Assembly: GCA_963082975.1 (NCBI GenBank)
Contig: OY720344.1
Span: 14,867,580 to 14,931,579 of the forward strand
DNA length: 64,000 nucleotides
Direction of reading: 5' to 3'
From: Labia minor
Lineage: Eukaryota > Arthropoda > Insecta > Dermaptera > Spongiphoridae
Shown piece by piece: positions 1 through 11,041 of the stretch. Within the stretch, counting starts at the first letter, position 1. Every line of letters starts with the position of its first letter. A program made the position numbers and the translations under genes. The notes under the pieces are model-generated. The model did no database searches, had not been told where the DNA came from, and saw nothing but the letters and a program-made list of their open reading frames with translations.

Positions 1-454
1 GTTCTATTTATAAACATGAAAAACACCACCAAATTTTAATTTTTTTTATCTCACATAGTTTTTGAGTAATGGCAGTTTAAAGATTGGCGTTTTTAAATTT
101 CCGAGCCTCGGATAAAGCCAAATAAAAGGTGTATTGAAGAAGAAAATAATTTCTCATTCACTTATTTAACCTCCTATCTTGTTGAAATTTTTAAGGCATG
201 TTCTTATAACTATGAGGAATTGTAAAAAAAATGTAACGGACCCCAAAATATTTTTAAAAAAATTATATGTTGGATATTATAAAATTTTAAAATTACAAAC
301 AAAGTTTAGCGTAAAATGAAATATCACGACAAGGGAATGAGATAATCAAGAACTTTTTTTTTCCTAAATTATCTACATGAAATAGGCTTTAATTTAATAA
401 AATAAAAGTTTTGTGTATTTGCCTCCTTCTATTTACTAAGACCACTGCAAGTTA
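1..454. repeat. Left inverted arm of the transposon
   Basis: This arm pairs with 1053-1506. It includes an AT-rich tract and a CCGAGCCTCGG palindrome near 103. It ends exactly where the forward open frame begins (454), so that frame's start codon sits on the arm boundary. Confidence 0.9.
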
Positions 455-684
455 TGATTCAAGATGAGGTACAGGGTTATCATTGGACCTCAGACTCCTG
501 CACTGTTCACCCAGTAATAATTAACATGAGTGTTGATGACAAAAAAATAGTCTCATCACATTGTATAATTTCCGATGACTTAAATCATGATGTTTGTATG
601 GTTTATAAGATTCAAGATACACTGTTAGAATCCAATGATAACCCTGTACCTCATCTTGAATCACAAAAGAGAAATTATCGCTGA
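454..684 (+). pseudogene. Transposase-like gene remnant, downstream part, inverted
   Basis: A 76-codon frame begins with an ATG at the arm boundary. Its early residues QDEVQGYHW repeat the end of the minus-strand remnant. It continues with HPVIINMSVDD, a CIISDDLNHD motif and a YKIQDTLL segment, which is the expected continuation of the same protein. The last 18 or so codons (from 631) are the antisense of its own beginning, through a perfect 33-bp inverted repeat (455-487 with 631-663), so they are not genuine protein. It is a flipped internal fragment, not a functional gene. Confidence 0.6.
455..663. repeat. 33-bp inverted repeat flanking a flipped segment
   Basis: Bases 455-487 are the exact reverse complement of 631-663. 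The intervening 143 bases are coding sequence in the opposite orientation to the rest of the gene, which is what an inversion or fold-back event at this repeat would leave. Confidence 0.85.
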
Positions 685-959
685 AGTCAATTGATTGATA
701 TAATAGCTTGATTTGGCGCGCAGTTATCCTTTAGACTTTTAAAATAGCTCGACTAACTTTTTGCAATATAAGAATTTGGGATCAATTTTTCTATTTTTGT
801 TGTTAGTTCATCAATAAATTCATCAATGGTTGAAGTTTGAGTTATCATCTGTGTCCTGTCTGTAGCTACCCACTGTTTGAATTCGATCCTATCTTCTTCC
901 TCATAGTTTTCAAACTTTGGTTGTAAGAATGCTGTTAAACTTTCCTTCGATGGACATTT
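631..959 (-). pseudogene. Transposase-like gene remnant, upstream part
   Basis: Read on the minus strand from 959, a frame runs without stops to a TAG at 755-753. It contains FKQWVATDR, then a DEFIDEL helix-like stretch and LIPNSYIAKS. After the stop and one frameshift near 690 it resumes as DFSDNFSFVIQDEVQGYHW (688-631). From general knowledge, this order (QWV.TDR, a P.S/HSFIA motif, DF.ENYSF, QGFHW) occurs in transposon-derived proteins of invertebrates; I cannot give the superfamily. The gene is broken by the stop, the frameshift and an inversion, because its downstream continuation lies on the other strand at 454-630. Confidence 0.6.
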
Positions 960-1052
960 TTAGGTAAAAATATTTTATTTAATATTAAAATGTCTAATTA
1001 TTAACAAAATTCAGCCATTGAGACTCTCATATTGCTCATAATTAATGTGTTG

Positions 1053-1506
1053 TAACTTGCAGTGGTCTTAGTAAATAGAAGGAGGCAAATACACAAAACT
1101 TTTATTTTATTAAATTAAAGCCTATTTCATGTAGATAATTTAGGAAAAAAAAAGTTCTTGATTATCTCATTCCCTTGTCGTGATATTTCATTTTACGCTA
1201 AACTTTGTTTGTAATTTTAAAATTTTATAATATCCAACATATAATTTTTTTAAAAATATTTTGGGGTCCGTTACATTTTTTTTACAATTCCTCATAGTTA
1301 TAAGAACATGCCTTAAAAATTTCAACAAGATAGGAGGTTAAATAAGTGAATGAGAAATTATTTTCTTCTTCAATACACGTTTTATTTGGCTTTATCCGAG
1401 GCTCGGAAATTTAAAAACGCCAATCTTTAAACTGCCATTACTCAAAAACTATGTGAGATAAAAAAAATTAAAATTTGGTGGTGTTTTTCATGTTTATAAA
1501 TAGAAC
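1053..1506. repeat. Right inverted arm of the transposon
   Basis: Reverse complement of 1-454. One visible difference is at the CACGTTTTATT stretch near 1377, where the left arm has the equivalent of CACCTTTTATT. There are also small changes in A-run length that balance out. Confidence 0.9.
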
Positions 1507-1579
1507 ATATTTACCAATTTTCATAAAAATCTGAGATTTTGGGTGAAACGGCCTGGATGAGTTGACGTGGAATGACCCT

Positions 1580-2965
1580 AAATCAATATAATTCGTTATT
1601 GGTTGAGGGTGGTTAAATAAAACTTTACAAATAAATAATCAATATAAATGAAATATTGGAAATATGGAACTGCATAATAATTAATAATTAAAATAAAATT
1701 TCTGTCACTTGATATTCATAAATAAGTATATATTTACTATACAAATGCAGATTGAAGATTAATATATTATTATTTATTTTTAACCCATGACACAATATTT
1801 AAAATAATTTCCCTGGTGAGGCGATTAAAGAGCGAGGGAGAGGGAGAGGACTCGTTTTGCATGTGGCAAGATATCAAGTAATAAATAATATGGCCATTGG
1901 CGATGCCATCATCCGGATTGCCTGATGCTGCTGTAACTTGCCATTTTTTTTTTAAATATTTAGCTTGAAATTTCATATTGAAATTGAAATTCTAATTTTC
2001 AATAATTTATCTATTAATATAAATTATAGAAGTATAAACTTATAATTATTTAAATCATTCCTATGTTATGTTGGATCTCTTAATCTACTTTTGTATCGAG
2101 CTCGAAGGATGTGTCACTTCTTATCAATCCCCGCACCATCCCCAATTTCACAAAATAGGCAGGTTTTTATAATATATTATCCTAATTTCCTTATTATTCA
2201 CACATTATTCAAATAGAAATAAATATTTCTAAAGTCATAGAATTTTTTTAAATTTATTTTCTATTCGCGATTGATTTGTAGATCATGAAGGTATATTATT
2301 AGAATATATAGAACCTGGTTCACCGAGCCGCCGCTCGGTACTTTTTAAATTATTCTTTATGAACTATAAATATTTGAGAATAAGATTATTATTTAAAATA
2401 AATAAACGACAAAATATATGAAACAACATAAATTTAAAAAAAAATAGTCATAAAACATACAGCCCTTAAATATACGTATTGCACTGACATTCAAAAAAGT
2501 ATGGCTTGTGAATATAATATAATATATATTTTGTAATTTAATTACAAAATATTATTAAAATAAATATTTTTAATTTTATTTTATTTATAATATTTTGTAT
2601 TTAAGGAAGCGCTGTACCAGCGCCATTTTTTATTATTTTTAAAATTCCTATTTTAAATTAAGAAAAAACTAACAAAGATGTTTTTTCCCGAAGCTGAAAC
2701 CAATACAGATTGATTTTTCTTTATAAAAATTATTTATCTATCGTGTGAATTTCAAAAAAAATCCTTCGAACGGTTTAATAATTCAAAAATACATTGTTTT
2801 GTTTTAATGATTTTCTTTGAAACATATGTAATGCCAGGTTTCCTTAGATTTCTTGCCTTTATTATCACTATGATATTTGCTTCATCTATTTAAAACTAAA
2901 TGTCGCCAACAATCAGTAAATACAGAAAATTATACTAGGTACGATTTAGGCAACTCTCTATATTT
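1580..2965. other. AT-rich spacer with one GC-richer island
   Basis: Mostly AT-rich sequence without a recognised gene. A GC-richer island at 1830-1965 holds ATGGCCATTGGCGATGCC and an overlapping 68-codon minus-strand frame of unknown meaning. At 2316-2340 there is a short ACCGAGCCGCCGCTCGGT hairpin, related to the hairpin family at 21903 and 23421. A smaller GCGCTG/CAGCGC hairpin lies at about 2610-2625. Confidence 0.4.
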
Positions 2966-3607
2966 TTTACAGACCGACAATAGTATTGTTTTCACTCCAA
3001 ATTTCACATGTGGGGATTTTTACATATCTCCACGAATCATGCATTTTCTTAACAGAAAAAAATTATTTTTAGCATGATGTCTGTCCGTCCGTCCGTCCGT
3101 CCTTATATATGTGTACAGCTTGAACGGCTCAACGGATTTTGATGAAATTTGGAATATTTACTTAATGCATCAATATGATGAATTGATAAACTTTTGTTGT
3201 ATATCCGGAAACCGGAAGTGGTATTATTAGCGATCGACGATAGGAAGGGAAGGGTTATTTTCACACCAAATTTCACACGAGGAGATTTTTTTACATATCT
3301 CCACAAATCATGCACTTTATATTGGTTTTATCCTCGGGAAAATCATCTTCATTAGGTTTTTCTTAATTTAAAATTATATGACGTCACCCAGCCCTTCATG
3401 ACGTCACAGCCTCCTTATTATGATCACGGGCAACGCCGGGTACTTCAGCTATATATTATAAATTAAAAATATTTATGTTATATCCATATCTGTTTTTTAT
3501 TGCATTAATAGATACATTTAAATTATTTGAAATTGTTTCTGTATCTGGAAATTACTTTATTTCAAACCGTCGGTCGGTTCTGTGCCTGGCCACATGTCAA
3601 CTTATTT
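2966..3607 (+). mobile_element. HINE family A, copy 1
   Basis: It begins after a T run with a diverged ACAGACCGACA terminus. It carries a CCGT/GTCC microsatellite at 3081-3102, then GATTTTGATGAAATTTGG, then a second diverged copy of the 5' module (CGATCGACGATAGG near 3230). It ends with CGTCGGTCGGT, a CTGGCCACATG hairpin that has lost one pairing base, and CAACTTATT. Near 3423 it has CGGGCAACGCCGGG, which most other copies lack. Subterminal inverted repeats, a microsatellite core and a 3' hairpin fit non-autonomous Helentrons (HINEs). It has no protein of its own. Confidence 0.8.
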
Positions 3608-5380
3608 TTTCATATAATTATATTTGAAGATAAATTAGTGTTATAAAATATTTTTTTTTTTTTTGAAAAGTGAAACCATAAGTAAATTCTTTGTAATATT
3701 TGCAAGTAAATACTTTTTATTTTAACCGACTAAATAAATATTATCTTTAAACATAAAATAAAGATATATATATATATTAAATATACGCAAGCAAATACAA
3801 AAATAAGAATAGCCGCTTGTCAATAGAAATAGAAATATTGATTTTTTTTACCTCAGAATATATAAATCTTTTAAAAATTCAAAAACATTCATAATTTTAT
3901 TAGTTATTGTTATTTCTTATTAAATCTTATCATAATTTATAATTCAATAATATGTAAACCTATATTTTTCTATAAATACATATATGAAAGAGATTGACTT
4001 GCCTGTGTGATACAAAAGTAGATATGTACGTTATATATTAGTAAATGAAATTTGCCTCAAAAGCACAACTCTTTTTATATTTAAGGAAAGGAAATACACT
4101 GGCAATTGGAATACATGGATCGAAGCGAGGAAACAGCAAAAAAATGTGGAATTATTAGCCATGAGTTCTTATGCAAGGATGCGGGTTAAAAATGACCGAA
4201 ATGAACAAAGAAAAAGAAATAGGAGAATGTTATTCGAAAAATAATTTAAAAGTATTAATGTGAGTGTAATAATACCATGTTATTAGTAAATATTTATTTT
4301 AATATCAAAAAGTAAAATAAAATTAAAAATAAAATTATATCTATATTCTATGTATGATCTTTAAGATATGCTGTTGGATTGGAAGAATTTTTGCAGAAAA
4401 CAAATTTAATTATGATTTTTTTAAAAATTAATATTATTAATTCAAAATACAAGAGTATACTTTCTATTCTCCATTATGTAACAATATCGTCATTGGAAAA
4501 ATGATTAAAAGGGGGATATTAAGTAAAAAGAATAGGAATAGTATTACCAATCAATTGAGATTTATATGATTTTAATTATTTAATATAAATATAAAATTAA
4601 TTTGTCTAAGGGCTTTTTGGATTATTTTATATTGATTGTTTCTTTATATAAGAAGATGATGAATTTATGAAATTAATGTTGATTTTTGGTTGATTGATTG
4701 GGCAAGTGGCACCGCGAGAGTACTTCTACGGCCCTGAGGGCGAATGACAGGGTCAATTACGTCACCAACCTTATTAAGTACTCTACTATTTTTAGGGAAA
4801 GAGTTCATATTTCATAAAATACCTTCCAATTATATCAATTATATCCTAATCAATTCATTTGATTTGAGAAAAATAGTAGACGTTTATTAAAAGGCAGAAA
4901 AATCCTATGATTTATTCAAGATTCTTTTGAGGCCTAGAAGATAATTATAGGTATAACAATCACTTCCTTTTAGAGCCTCTCCCTTGCTAACTTGTAAACA
5001 AAAATTAATAAAAAAAAAAAACCCGAAGTTATAACGTCCTTGATGAAATGTTCATATATTCAAATAATTTTTCTTAGAGGGCTTTCAACTATGAGAGTTA
5101 ATTATGGAAAATTATTTTTCTTTACACACTGTCTTTCATTTCATTTTAGCTTTTAAATTTGAAACTTGGATTTGAGTTAAGAGAAAGAAAGAGAAAGAGA
5201 GAGGAAAAAAAATGTAAGCAGGATATTTTATGATTTTACTAGAAAGAGTGGGATACGAAGAATTGAGGTGATTTCCAAGTTTCTACTCTTGCATTTTAGT
5301 ATGTTGAGTAGCAAAGTAATTTTTTAAAGAATTAAATCTAGTAATTCTCTTTGGAAATACATAAAAGTATACTTATAATA
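3608..5380. other. AT-rich spacer
   Basis: Apart from the open frame at 4086-4244, this holds AT-rich sequence. A GC-rich patch of about 90 bases at 4695-4785 contains the palindrome GCCCTGAGGGC and belongs to no repeat seen in the window. A GA-rich tract lies near 5180-5210. Confidence 0.4.
4086..4244 (+). CDS. Possible terminal exon, basic protein, unknown
   Basis: The frame is open from 4011 to a TAA at 4242-4244 (77 sense codons), where AT-rich DNA of this kind should give a stop about every 11 codons. TTTAAG at 4080-4085 could act as a splice acceptor. The first in-frame ATG is at 4161. Readable stretches are TGNWNTWIEARKQQKNVE and a strongly basic C-terminus (NEQRKRNRRMLFEK). No family is recognised. 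Many AATAAA-like sites follow in the AT-rich DNA downstream. It may be a last exon, a decayed transposon frame or chance. Confidence 0.25.
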   Translation, partial: ERKYTGNWNTWIEARKQQKNVELLAMSSYARMRVKNDRNEQRKRNRRMLFEK

Positions 5381-5897
5381 GGTAATTCTTTGCAAAACGG
5401 GAAGCTTCAGGGATTTGGATGAAACTTTACCAAAGGATTCCTTTTGAATTCCAAAGAAACTTTCCTTATACAATATTTCTCGGTCTCTTCTAGAATACGA
5501 GATAAAAATTATTAAAATTTTAATATAAAATCATTTACATTCTATTTAGCTACCATGTTTTATTAATTTGGTTAGCAATGGGCTCCATTAATTTTCTGGG
5601 GTTTTTTTTCAGTTCGGTTTGGATATAGAAAAATTATTTAATTAATTAATTTTTTAATTTTAATATATCCAAAACTGAAGAAACCAAAAATTAGTGATTA
5701 AGTGAATAATTAGTGTATTAGTCAATAGAACATTTGGACGTTCATAATTAGTTTATCTGTCAGACTTTAATAAATTTTATCTCGTAAGAAGAGATCAAAA
5801 ATATTGTAAAAGAAAATTTTCTTTGGAATTAAAAAAGGAATCCACTGACAAAGTTTCATCAAAATCCCTGAAACTTCCCGTTATGTAAAGAATTACC
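5381..5897. mobile_element. MITE with long inverted repeats
   Basis: The left arm (5381 to about 5516) and right arm (about 5770-5897) are reverse complements over roughly 120 bases, beginning GGTAATTCTTT and ending AAAGAATTACC. Each arm includes a GGATTTGGATGAAACTTT-like motif, related to the GATGAAATTTGG motif of the HINEs. The centre is AT-rich with no coding content. A related half-copy lies at 27075-27215. Confidence 0.75.
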
Positions 5898-5990
5898 TTT
5901 AATATTATTCATAGCACAATCGGTATATCCTATTTTCTTTATAAGTAGGAAAAATAGATGGAAAATAAACAAGTATTATGATTTTTTACT

Positions 5991-6333
5991 TTTTAACCAA
6001 CGACGATAGGAAGGGAAGGTATTGTTTTCACACCAGATTTCGCATGTGGAGATTTTTACATATCTATAATAATGCATCAGTACCATGAATTCATCAACTT
6101 TTGGTGTATATCCGGAAACCGGATGTGGTAGTTTACAAAGTATTAATTTTATATTCATTGTCGGAAATTTTTCACTAATTAATAATTGAGTAATTAAACT
6201 AAAAATAAAAACAAGATAATTCAAGTTTTAAAAATATTTTTTTTTTTACTTTATATATTTATATAAAAAAAATGTTTTTTGGAAATTAATTTATTTCTAA
6301 TCGTCGGTCGGTTCCGTCCCTGGCCACAGCTCA
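5991..6333 (+). mobile_element. HINE family A, short subfamily
   Basis: It starts with AACCAACGACGATAGG after a T run and ends with CGTCGGTCGGT and CTGGCCACAGCTCA. It lacks the microsatellite and the GATGAAATTTGG motif but keeps GGTGTATATCCGGAAACCGG. It directly abuts the next copy: its last base and the T run of that copy are contiguous at 6333/6334. Confidence 0.7.
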
Positions 6334-6966
6334 TTTTTACCGACCGACGATAGTAAGGGAGGTATTGTTTTCACACCAAATTTCACATGTTTCAGATTTT
6401 TACATATCTCCACGAATCATGCATTTTCTTAACAGAAAAAAGTATTTTTAGCATGATGTCTGTCTGTCCGTCCATCCTTCCGTATAGATGTGTACAGCTA
6501 GAACGGCTCAACGGATTTTGATGAAATATGGTATATTTACTTAATGCATCAATATGATGAATTAATAAACTTTTGGTGCAAATCCGGAAACCGGAAGTGG
6601 TAATATTAGCGATCGACGATAGGAAGGGAAGGGTTATTTTAACACCAAATTTCACATGAGGAGATTTTTTACATATCACCACGAATCATGCACTTTGTAT
6701 TGGTTTTATCCTCGAGAAAAATCATCTTTGTTAGTTTTTTCTTAATTTAAAATTATATGACGTCATCCAGCCATTCATGACGTCACAGCCTGGTCTTACA
6801 TATATATTATAAATAAAATAAAATTAAAAATATTGATGTTATATTTATATCTGTTTTTGATGACATTAATAGATAAATTAAAATTATTTGAAATTGTTTC
6901 TGTAGCTGGAAATTAATTTACTTCAAACCGTCGGTCAGTTCGGACCTGGCCACAGGTCAACTTATT
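6334..6966 (+). mobile_element. HINE family A, copy 2
   Basis: Full-length architecture: ACCGACCGACG start, two diverged copies of the TTTCACACCAAATTTCACATG module, a GTCTGTCCGTCC microsatellite, GATTTTGATGAAAT, paired TGACGTCA-type sites (6759 and 6778), a CGTCGGTC terminus (with CAGTT in place of CGGTT), a GACCTGGCCACAGGTC hairpin and CAACTTATT. It is inserted immediately after the short copy. Confidence 0.85.
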
Positions 6967-8026
6967 TTATATTATATTGTTCACTGAAAAATTCCAATTC
7001 GAGATTTCATTAGAATTTTAGTATTTTCAAAAATTAACATATTATTATCATTTCTTGAAATATAAAATTAAATATTATATTATTAATTAATTATTTCTTC
7101 TCAAAAATCTTCATAGGATATATAATTTTTACGTTCTAATATATAGAACTATACTCGCCACGTGATTAATTATAATTTGATGATGTAAACGAATGTAGAT
7201 TTTTTTTTTTTTGGTTACTTTATAAGATTATCAAAGTTTATAAGAATGTCTCAATTTGGAGAAATCATTCCGGGTGGGCAAAAGAAAGTATCTCTATTTG
7301 TTAAAGAGGCGTTTCTATGCCATTAATCCGAGCCCCCTGGATAATTATCAGTGATTTATTCGTCCAATGGAGGGGGTCTCGCCACACCGTGTGCTAATCA
7401 ATGTTGGAGGTTCAGTGGTATTCATTAGCATTCGTGCCTGAATCACCGGGACCAGACTTGGTTCTTTATTGGAAACTTATTGGCTTAATTAATATTATTA
7501 TTATAATCCTTTAAAAGTAACTGGAAATCCTCGCCATAATTATCCTAATAAAAATCCTAGTCTCTTGTCTTATAAAATAAATAATAATTACGATAACATT
7601 TTTTTTTCTAGGAGATAGACTAAGATTTTATCACCATGGTATATACACATTTGCACGTTAATGTTAAACTTTCAATTAGTTAATGTTAAACTGTGTGTTG
7701 GTGCTGTTGGTGTTGATGGGACAAGTGTTGCATACGCGATGGTCAATTTATTCAACTAATTTATGATGGAAATTATTTTTAAGTTAATTTGGAAATTAAA
7801 TAAGATTTATAAAGAATACAAAGAAAATTTATGATAAAATTATGTTGGAAAAAAAAAATGTTGGATATATAAAAAAAATTAACCGTTTGATAAAAATTAA
7901 TTTCTTTTACTCCTGGAGTTTAATTTGGAATTTTTTCCAAGTTTCATTTAAATTAAAAGCGATAATTATCGGTTAGTTTAGAAAAACATTGGTTAACACT
8001 CACCATATACCATATATATAATACCT
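6967..8026. other. Spacer with a GC-richer island
   Basis: AT-rich, with a clear GC-richer island at 7250-7470 (around CCATTAATCCGAGCCCCCTG and GGAGGGGGTCTCGCCACACC). It is not repeated elsewhere in the window. Frames of 30-40 codons are open on both strands but none is recognisable. A conserved non-coding element is a reasonable guess. Confidence 0.4.
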
Positions 8027-8516
8027 ATGTGACTCTACAGAACTCGAAAGTTCTTGATTGCAGAAACCACTTTCCTCCACAAATTCCCCATCTCTCTCAC
8101 TTCCCTTCTATCGAGTCCTTAGTCTTTCAAGCGGACGTTTCCCAATCGGTCTCCCGACAAATAGAATTTTCGCTAGTCTTGCCGTTCTCGCTTTTAATCT
8201 TTCACTCTTACTTTAATGCTTGGAGATTCGTAAAGGTTATGCAATTCCTCGTTATGCGGTCTTCGCCATGCTGCGAAAAGACCTATTTTTAAATACTTTA
8301 AATTTTCTCTCGTCCACCAAAGTCACCACGTTTCACACCGATAGAATACAACGGGGAAATCATTGTTTTAGATATTTTTATTTTGATTCCCCTTTGGAAT
8401 AATTTTGACGAGATAAGCCCCTTTACTGTATGATAACAGGCGGCGATTTAAATTCTTCTCCAATATTATTATCCTTCATATAATTACAGAACCAAAAATT
8501 TAAATTTCTCTACATT
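8027..8516 (-). pseudogene. LINE 3' end and reverse-transcriptase fragment
   Basis: This is the same sequence type as 33420-33660, 41054-41600 and 47930-48640. On the minus strand it runs from the end of the RT domain towards a C-terminus resembling the AAKNF segment of arthropod endonuclease/RT LINEs. The match to 48440-48500 (Y-rich tract, then a TACATTTTG-like stretch) fixes orientation and extent. It is broken by many stops, so it is a dead, 5'-truncated copy. LINE family by homology to general knowledge; clade not assigned. Confidence 0.6.
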
Positions 8517-9949
8517 TTGTATATATATAATATGTATATAATATAGCATTATTATTTATTTTTTAAATGTATAACGTTAATAATTAAGAATATTTCTTCT
8601 TTAATAAAATTTCCCTGGCATTAATATAATAATAAATAAATAGAACCTGAATGTGATTTTTTCAGTAAAATTCTCTAATTTAAGTAATTGATATTTAATT
8701 AAATTCTTAAATAGTTCCCTTTATTAGAAAGATAATAACATATTCATTAAATATTAATTAAAAGATCAATTTGCATAATTTCTTATTTATTTTTTTTTCT
8801 TTCAATTATTATATCATGTTTTTATCTAATGCTATAATTATTAAAATAATTTTTAAGTGATCTTTAAAGTCAATGATCTATTTGAGTTGGCTCTATTATT
8901 ATGCCTAAAGATGACATAAAAAGTAAAAATGATAAATAAATGATTATAATATTTTTTAATTATTAATTATGTTAAGAGAAAATTTCTATTAAAATTTGAA
9001 CCAACTGGTTATTGAATCTGGAAATTTTTGGTTAGATTGAGGTAGGTCAAAATATACATATAAATTTTGTCAATTCATTTTTGTACAATTCAATAATAAA
9101 ATAATTTTACGAGAATTTTTTCTTTTTTTAAACTTATTGTATTTAATATTACTTTTATGTCAATTACAAAATAATATTGGAGGTACCCTATTTAATATTT
9201 AAAAGATATTAGAATCTGTTTTATCACTTGAAGCGCTTTGATGAACGAGCTCTACTTCATAGCAAGTTCAACCATCGTATAATAATTAATCCTTACTTCA
9301 TTTATAATTACCAATGTCGATTTTTAAAATATTCTTTTTTTCATTTGATTTCTTACTAACTCTTTTTTCTCTCTCTCTCTCTCTCTCTTCTTCTCATTTG
9401 TCCATAATTAGTTTTCTAATGCATTAACTAAATGTTTTAGAATAAAAAATCGATTAAATTTAAAAAAAAATACTATTACAAAATGTAATTATAGAAGATA
9501 ATATTTTTTTATTTGGATAACTTAATGAAATTAAATTTGAACTAATATTAAATTATTATTTACATTAACTTTCATATATTTTTTATATCATATACATATA
9601 TTTAAAAATAAATCATTAATGAACTAATCACTAAGAAATAATTATACATTTAAAAAGAGAAATATAATTTTTATTAATAATTATTGTAAAACAAAGAATA
9701 GAACATTGATATTTTTGGTTTGTGTTCGAAGTATGTTGATTTTAATTGAAATGTAATAAAAGAAAATCTAAAATACATGACATATAAAATATTAAATATC
9801 TTTGGAGCATCATCATAAAAAAATAAGTTATTTATTATTTTTTTTATTAATTAAAAATATTTTCTAAAATAATTATGTATGAATAAGTTAAAAACTACAA
9901 AGAATATTGTTTTTAGTATTTTTTGAAAAAAAAAAATTAATATTTACAT
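8517..9949. other. AT-rich spacer
   Basis: Nothing recognisable except a CT-dinucleotide run at about 9367-9389 and poly-A/T tracts. Confidence 0.4.
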
Positions 9950-10175
9950 ATACATAAAAGATTTTGTCTGTACATTGCTTAGAATTTAAAATTTTTTGCA
10001 TATCTTCACTCTTCAATCCAAAAGTAACTAGAATTTTTCATGCCTGTTTGTCTGTTTGTCCGGAAAATTGTTACTTTACTTAAAATTGGAGAAACTTATT
10101 ACTATGAAACTATATCACAATATTTCTTGTATACTACAACTTTTCAGTAACAGCCTCTCGTGGCTCAGTGAAGAA
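9950..10175 (+). mobile_element. Family F repeat fragment
   Basis: It shares AGAATTTAAAATTTTTTGCA, a TCTTCACTCTTCA-like stretch and GTTTGTCTGTTTGTC with the inverted copy at 18850-19165. The first part (TGCACATTGCTCAGAATTTA form) recurs at 41890. The element has a GTCT-type repeat; in the 18850 copy this is followed by GATGAAATTTACC. Confidence 0.5.
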
Positions 10176-10190
10176 GTAGATTCATTTCCA

Positions 10191-10479
10191 AAAAAAAAAA
10201 AAAACTCTGACTTGCACGTCCTACGCAAGGACAACGCCTATCAAGTTGGTTATATCAATTATATGTCCTATGATCAGTAGTACGGGTCCTATCAACCTTT
10301 TATATTGATTTTCTTGATCGGAGGCACTGTCAAGTAGATTTCCCAATGTTGATCCTGGAAGCTGGGTTGACTCCGTCCCATAGACCCTAGCTAGAGAAAT
10401 ATCCTTGCCAGACTCGGGACTTGAGCCGGGGACCACGAGAATGTGAACCAGCTACTCTAACCTCTCACCCTGTGGCGCC
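10191..10479 (-). mobile_element. tRNA-derived SINE, copy 1
   Basis: On the minus strand it begins AAGGCGCCACAGGGTGAGAG, followed by a tRNA-like head with an A box (TTAGAGTAGCTGG) and a B box (GGCTCAAGTCC). The body shares AGACTCCAGC/GGGTTGACTC-type segments with the other copies. It ends GTAGGACGTGCAAGTCAGAG plus a run of T. The TTCATTTCCA target duplication is perfect (10181-10190 and 10480-10489), so it is a complete retrotransposed copy. Confidence 0.85.
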
Positions 10480-10489
10480 TTCATTTCCA

Positions 10490-11041
10490 ACAATGAATAT
10501 GAAATTAATATTTCTAGCAATTCCCATAAATAGAATGATTATAATAATATTTACATTTTTATATTTTAATTTCTAATATTCAAATATCATTTTAATAAAA
10601 TATTATGGTCATATTTATCTTAAATTATTTTTTTTTTAAATTATTCTTATTTTATTTAAATATTTCTTCTTTTCTATTTAAAAGTGAAGGATCTAAATTG
10701 TATTTATGTATTTATAACAAAAACAAAACAGAAATAATATTTTTTAGAGCCAAAAATATTTTTAAAACCTAAATTAAAATTACTAAATTAAATTTTCTTT
10801 GTTTTTGTCTTAAGTATCGTTACTCAATTATTAATTACCATTATATTTTAAGAGTGAAAATGATTTATAGATGATATAAAAATCAAAATATAATTTTTAA
10901 AATAAATGATATAAAGGACTTGTTTTAATATGTGTAAAATTGGGTAAATTTTTAAATTTGTTTAATTTTTAAATATTTTAATTAATTCTTTGGAAAGAAT
11001 CATTTTAAAAATTTTTTTCTAAAATTATGATTTATCATATA
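10490..11041. other. AT-rich spacer
   Basis: AT-rich. Bases 10745-10850 resemble the internal part of the short HINE subfamily at 40610-40700 (ATTTTTAAAACYTRAATTAA, then TTATTAATTAC), so this is probably an eroded copy. Confidence 0.35.

Larger units (their letters stand above)
1..1579. mobile_element. DNA transposon with 454-bp inverted arms, cut by the window edge
   Basis: Bases 1-454 reappear in reverse complement at 1053-1506 with equal arm length and only scattered differences. The outer flank at 1507-1579 ends in AATGACCCT. If that is the true terminus, the left end lies about 70 bases before the window. The interior (455-1052) carries pieces of one transposase-like gene on both strands. 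Very long, well-matched arms around a broken gene suggest a fairly recent non-autonomous element. The superfamily is not certain, because the target duplication cannot be seen without the left flank. Confidence 0.85.

Noticed and set aside
3081-3102. GTCC-unit microsatellites as possible CRISPR-like arrays
   Set aside because: The units are four bases with no spacers and always sit at the same place inside the HINEs. They are simple repeats of a mobile element.
6392-6682. Minus-strand 96-codon frame, and 3103-3315
   Set aside because: Both lie inside family A HINE sequence and are shared only because the element is repeated.
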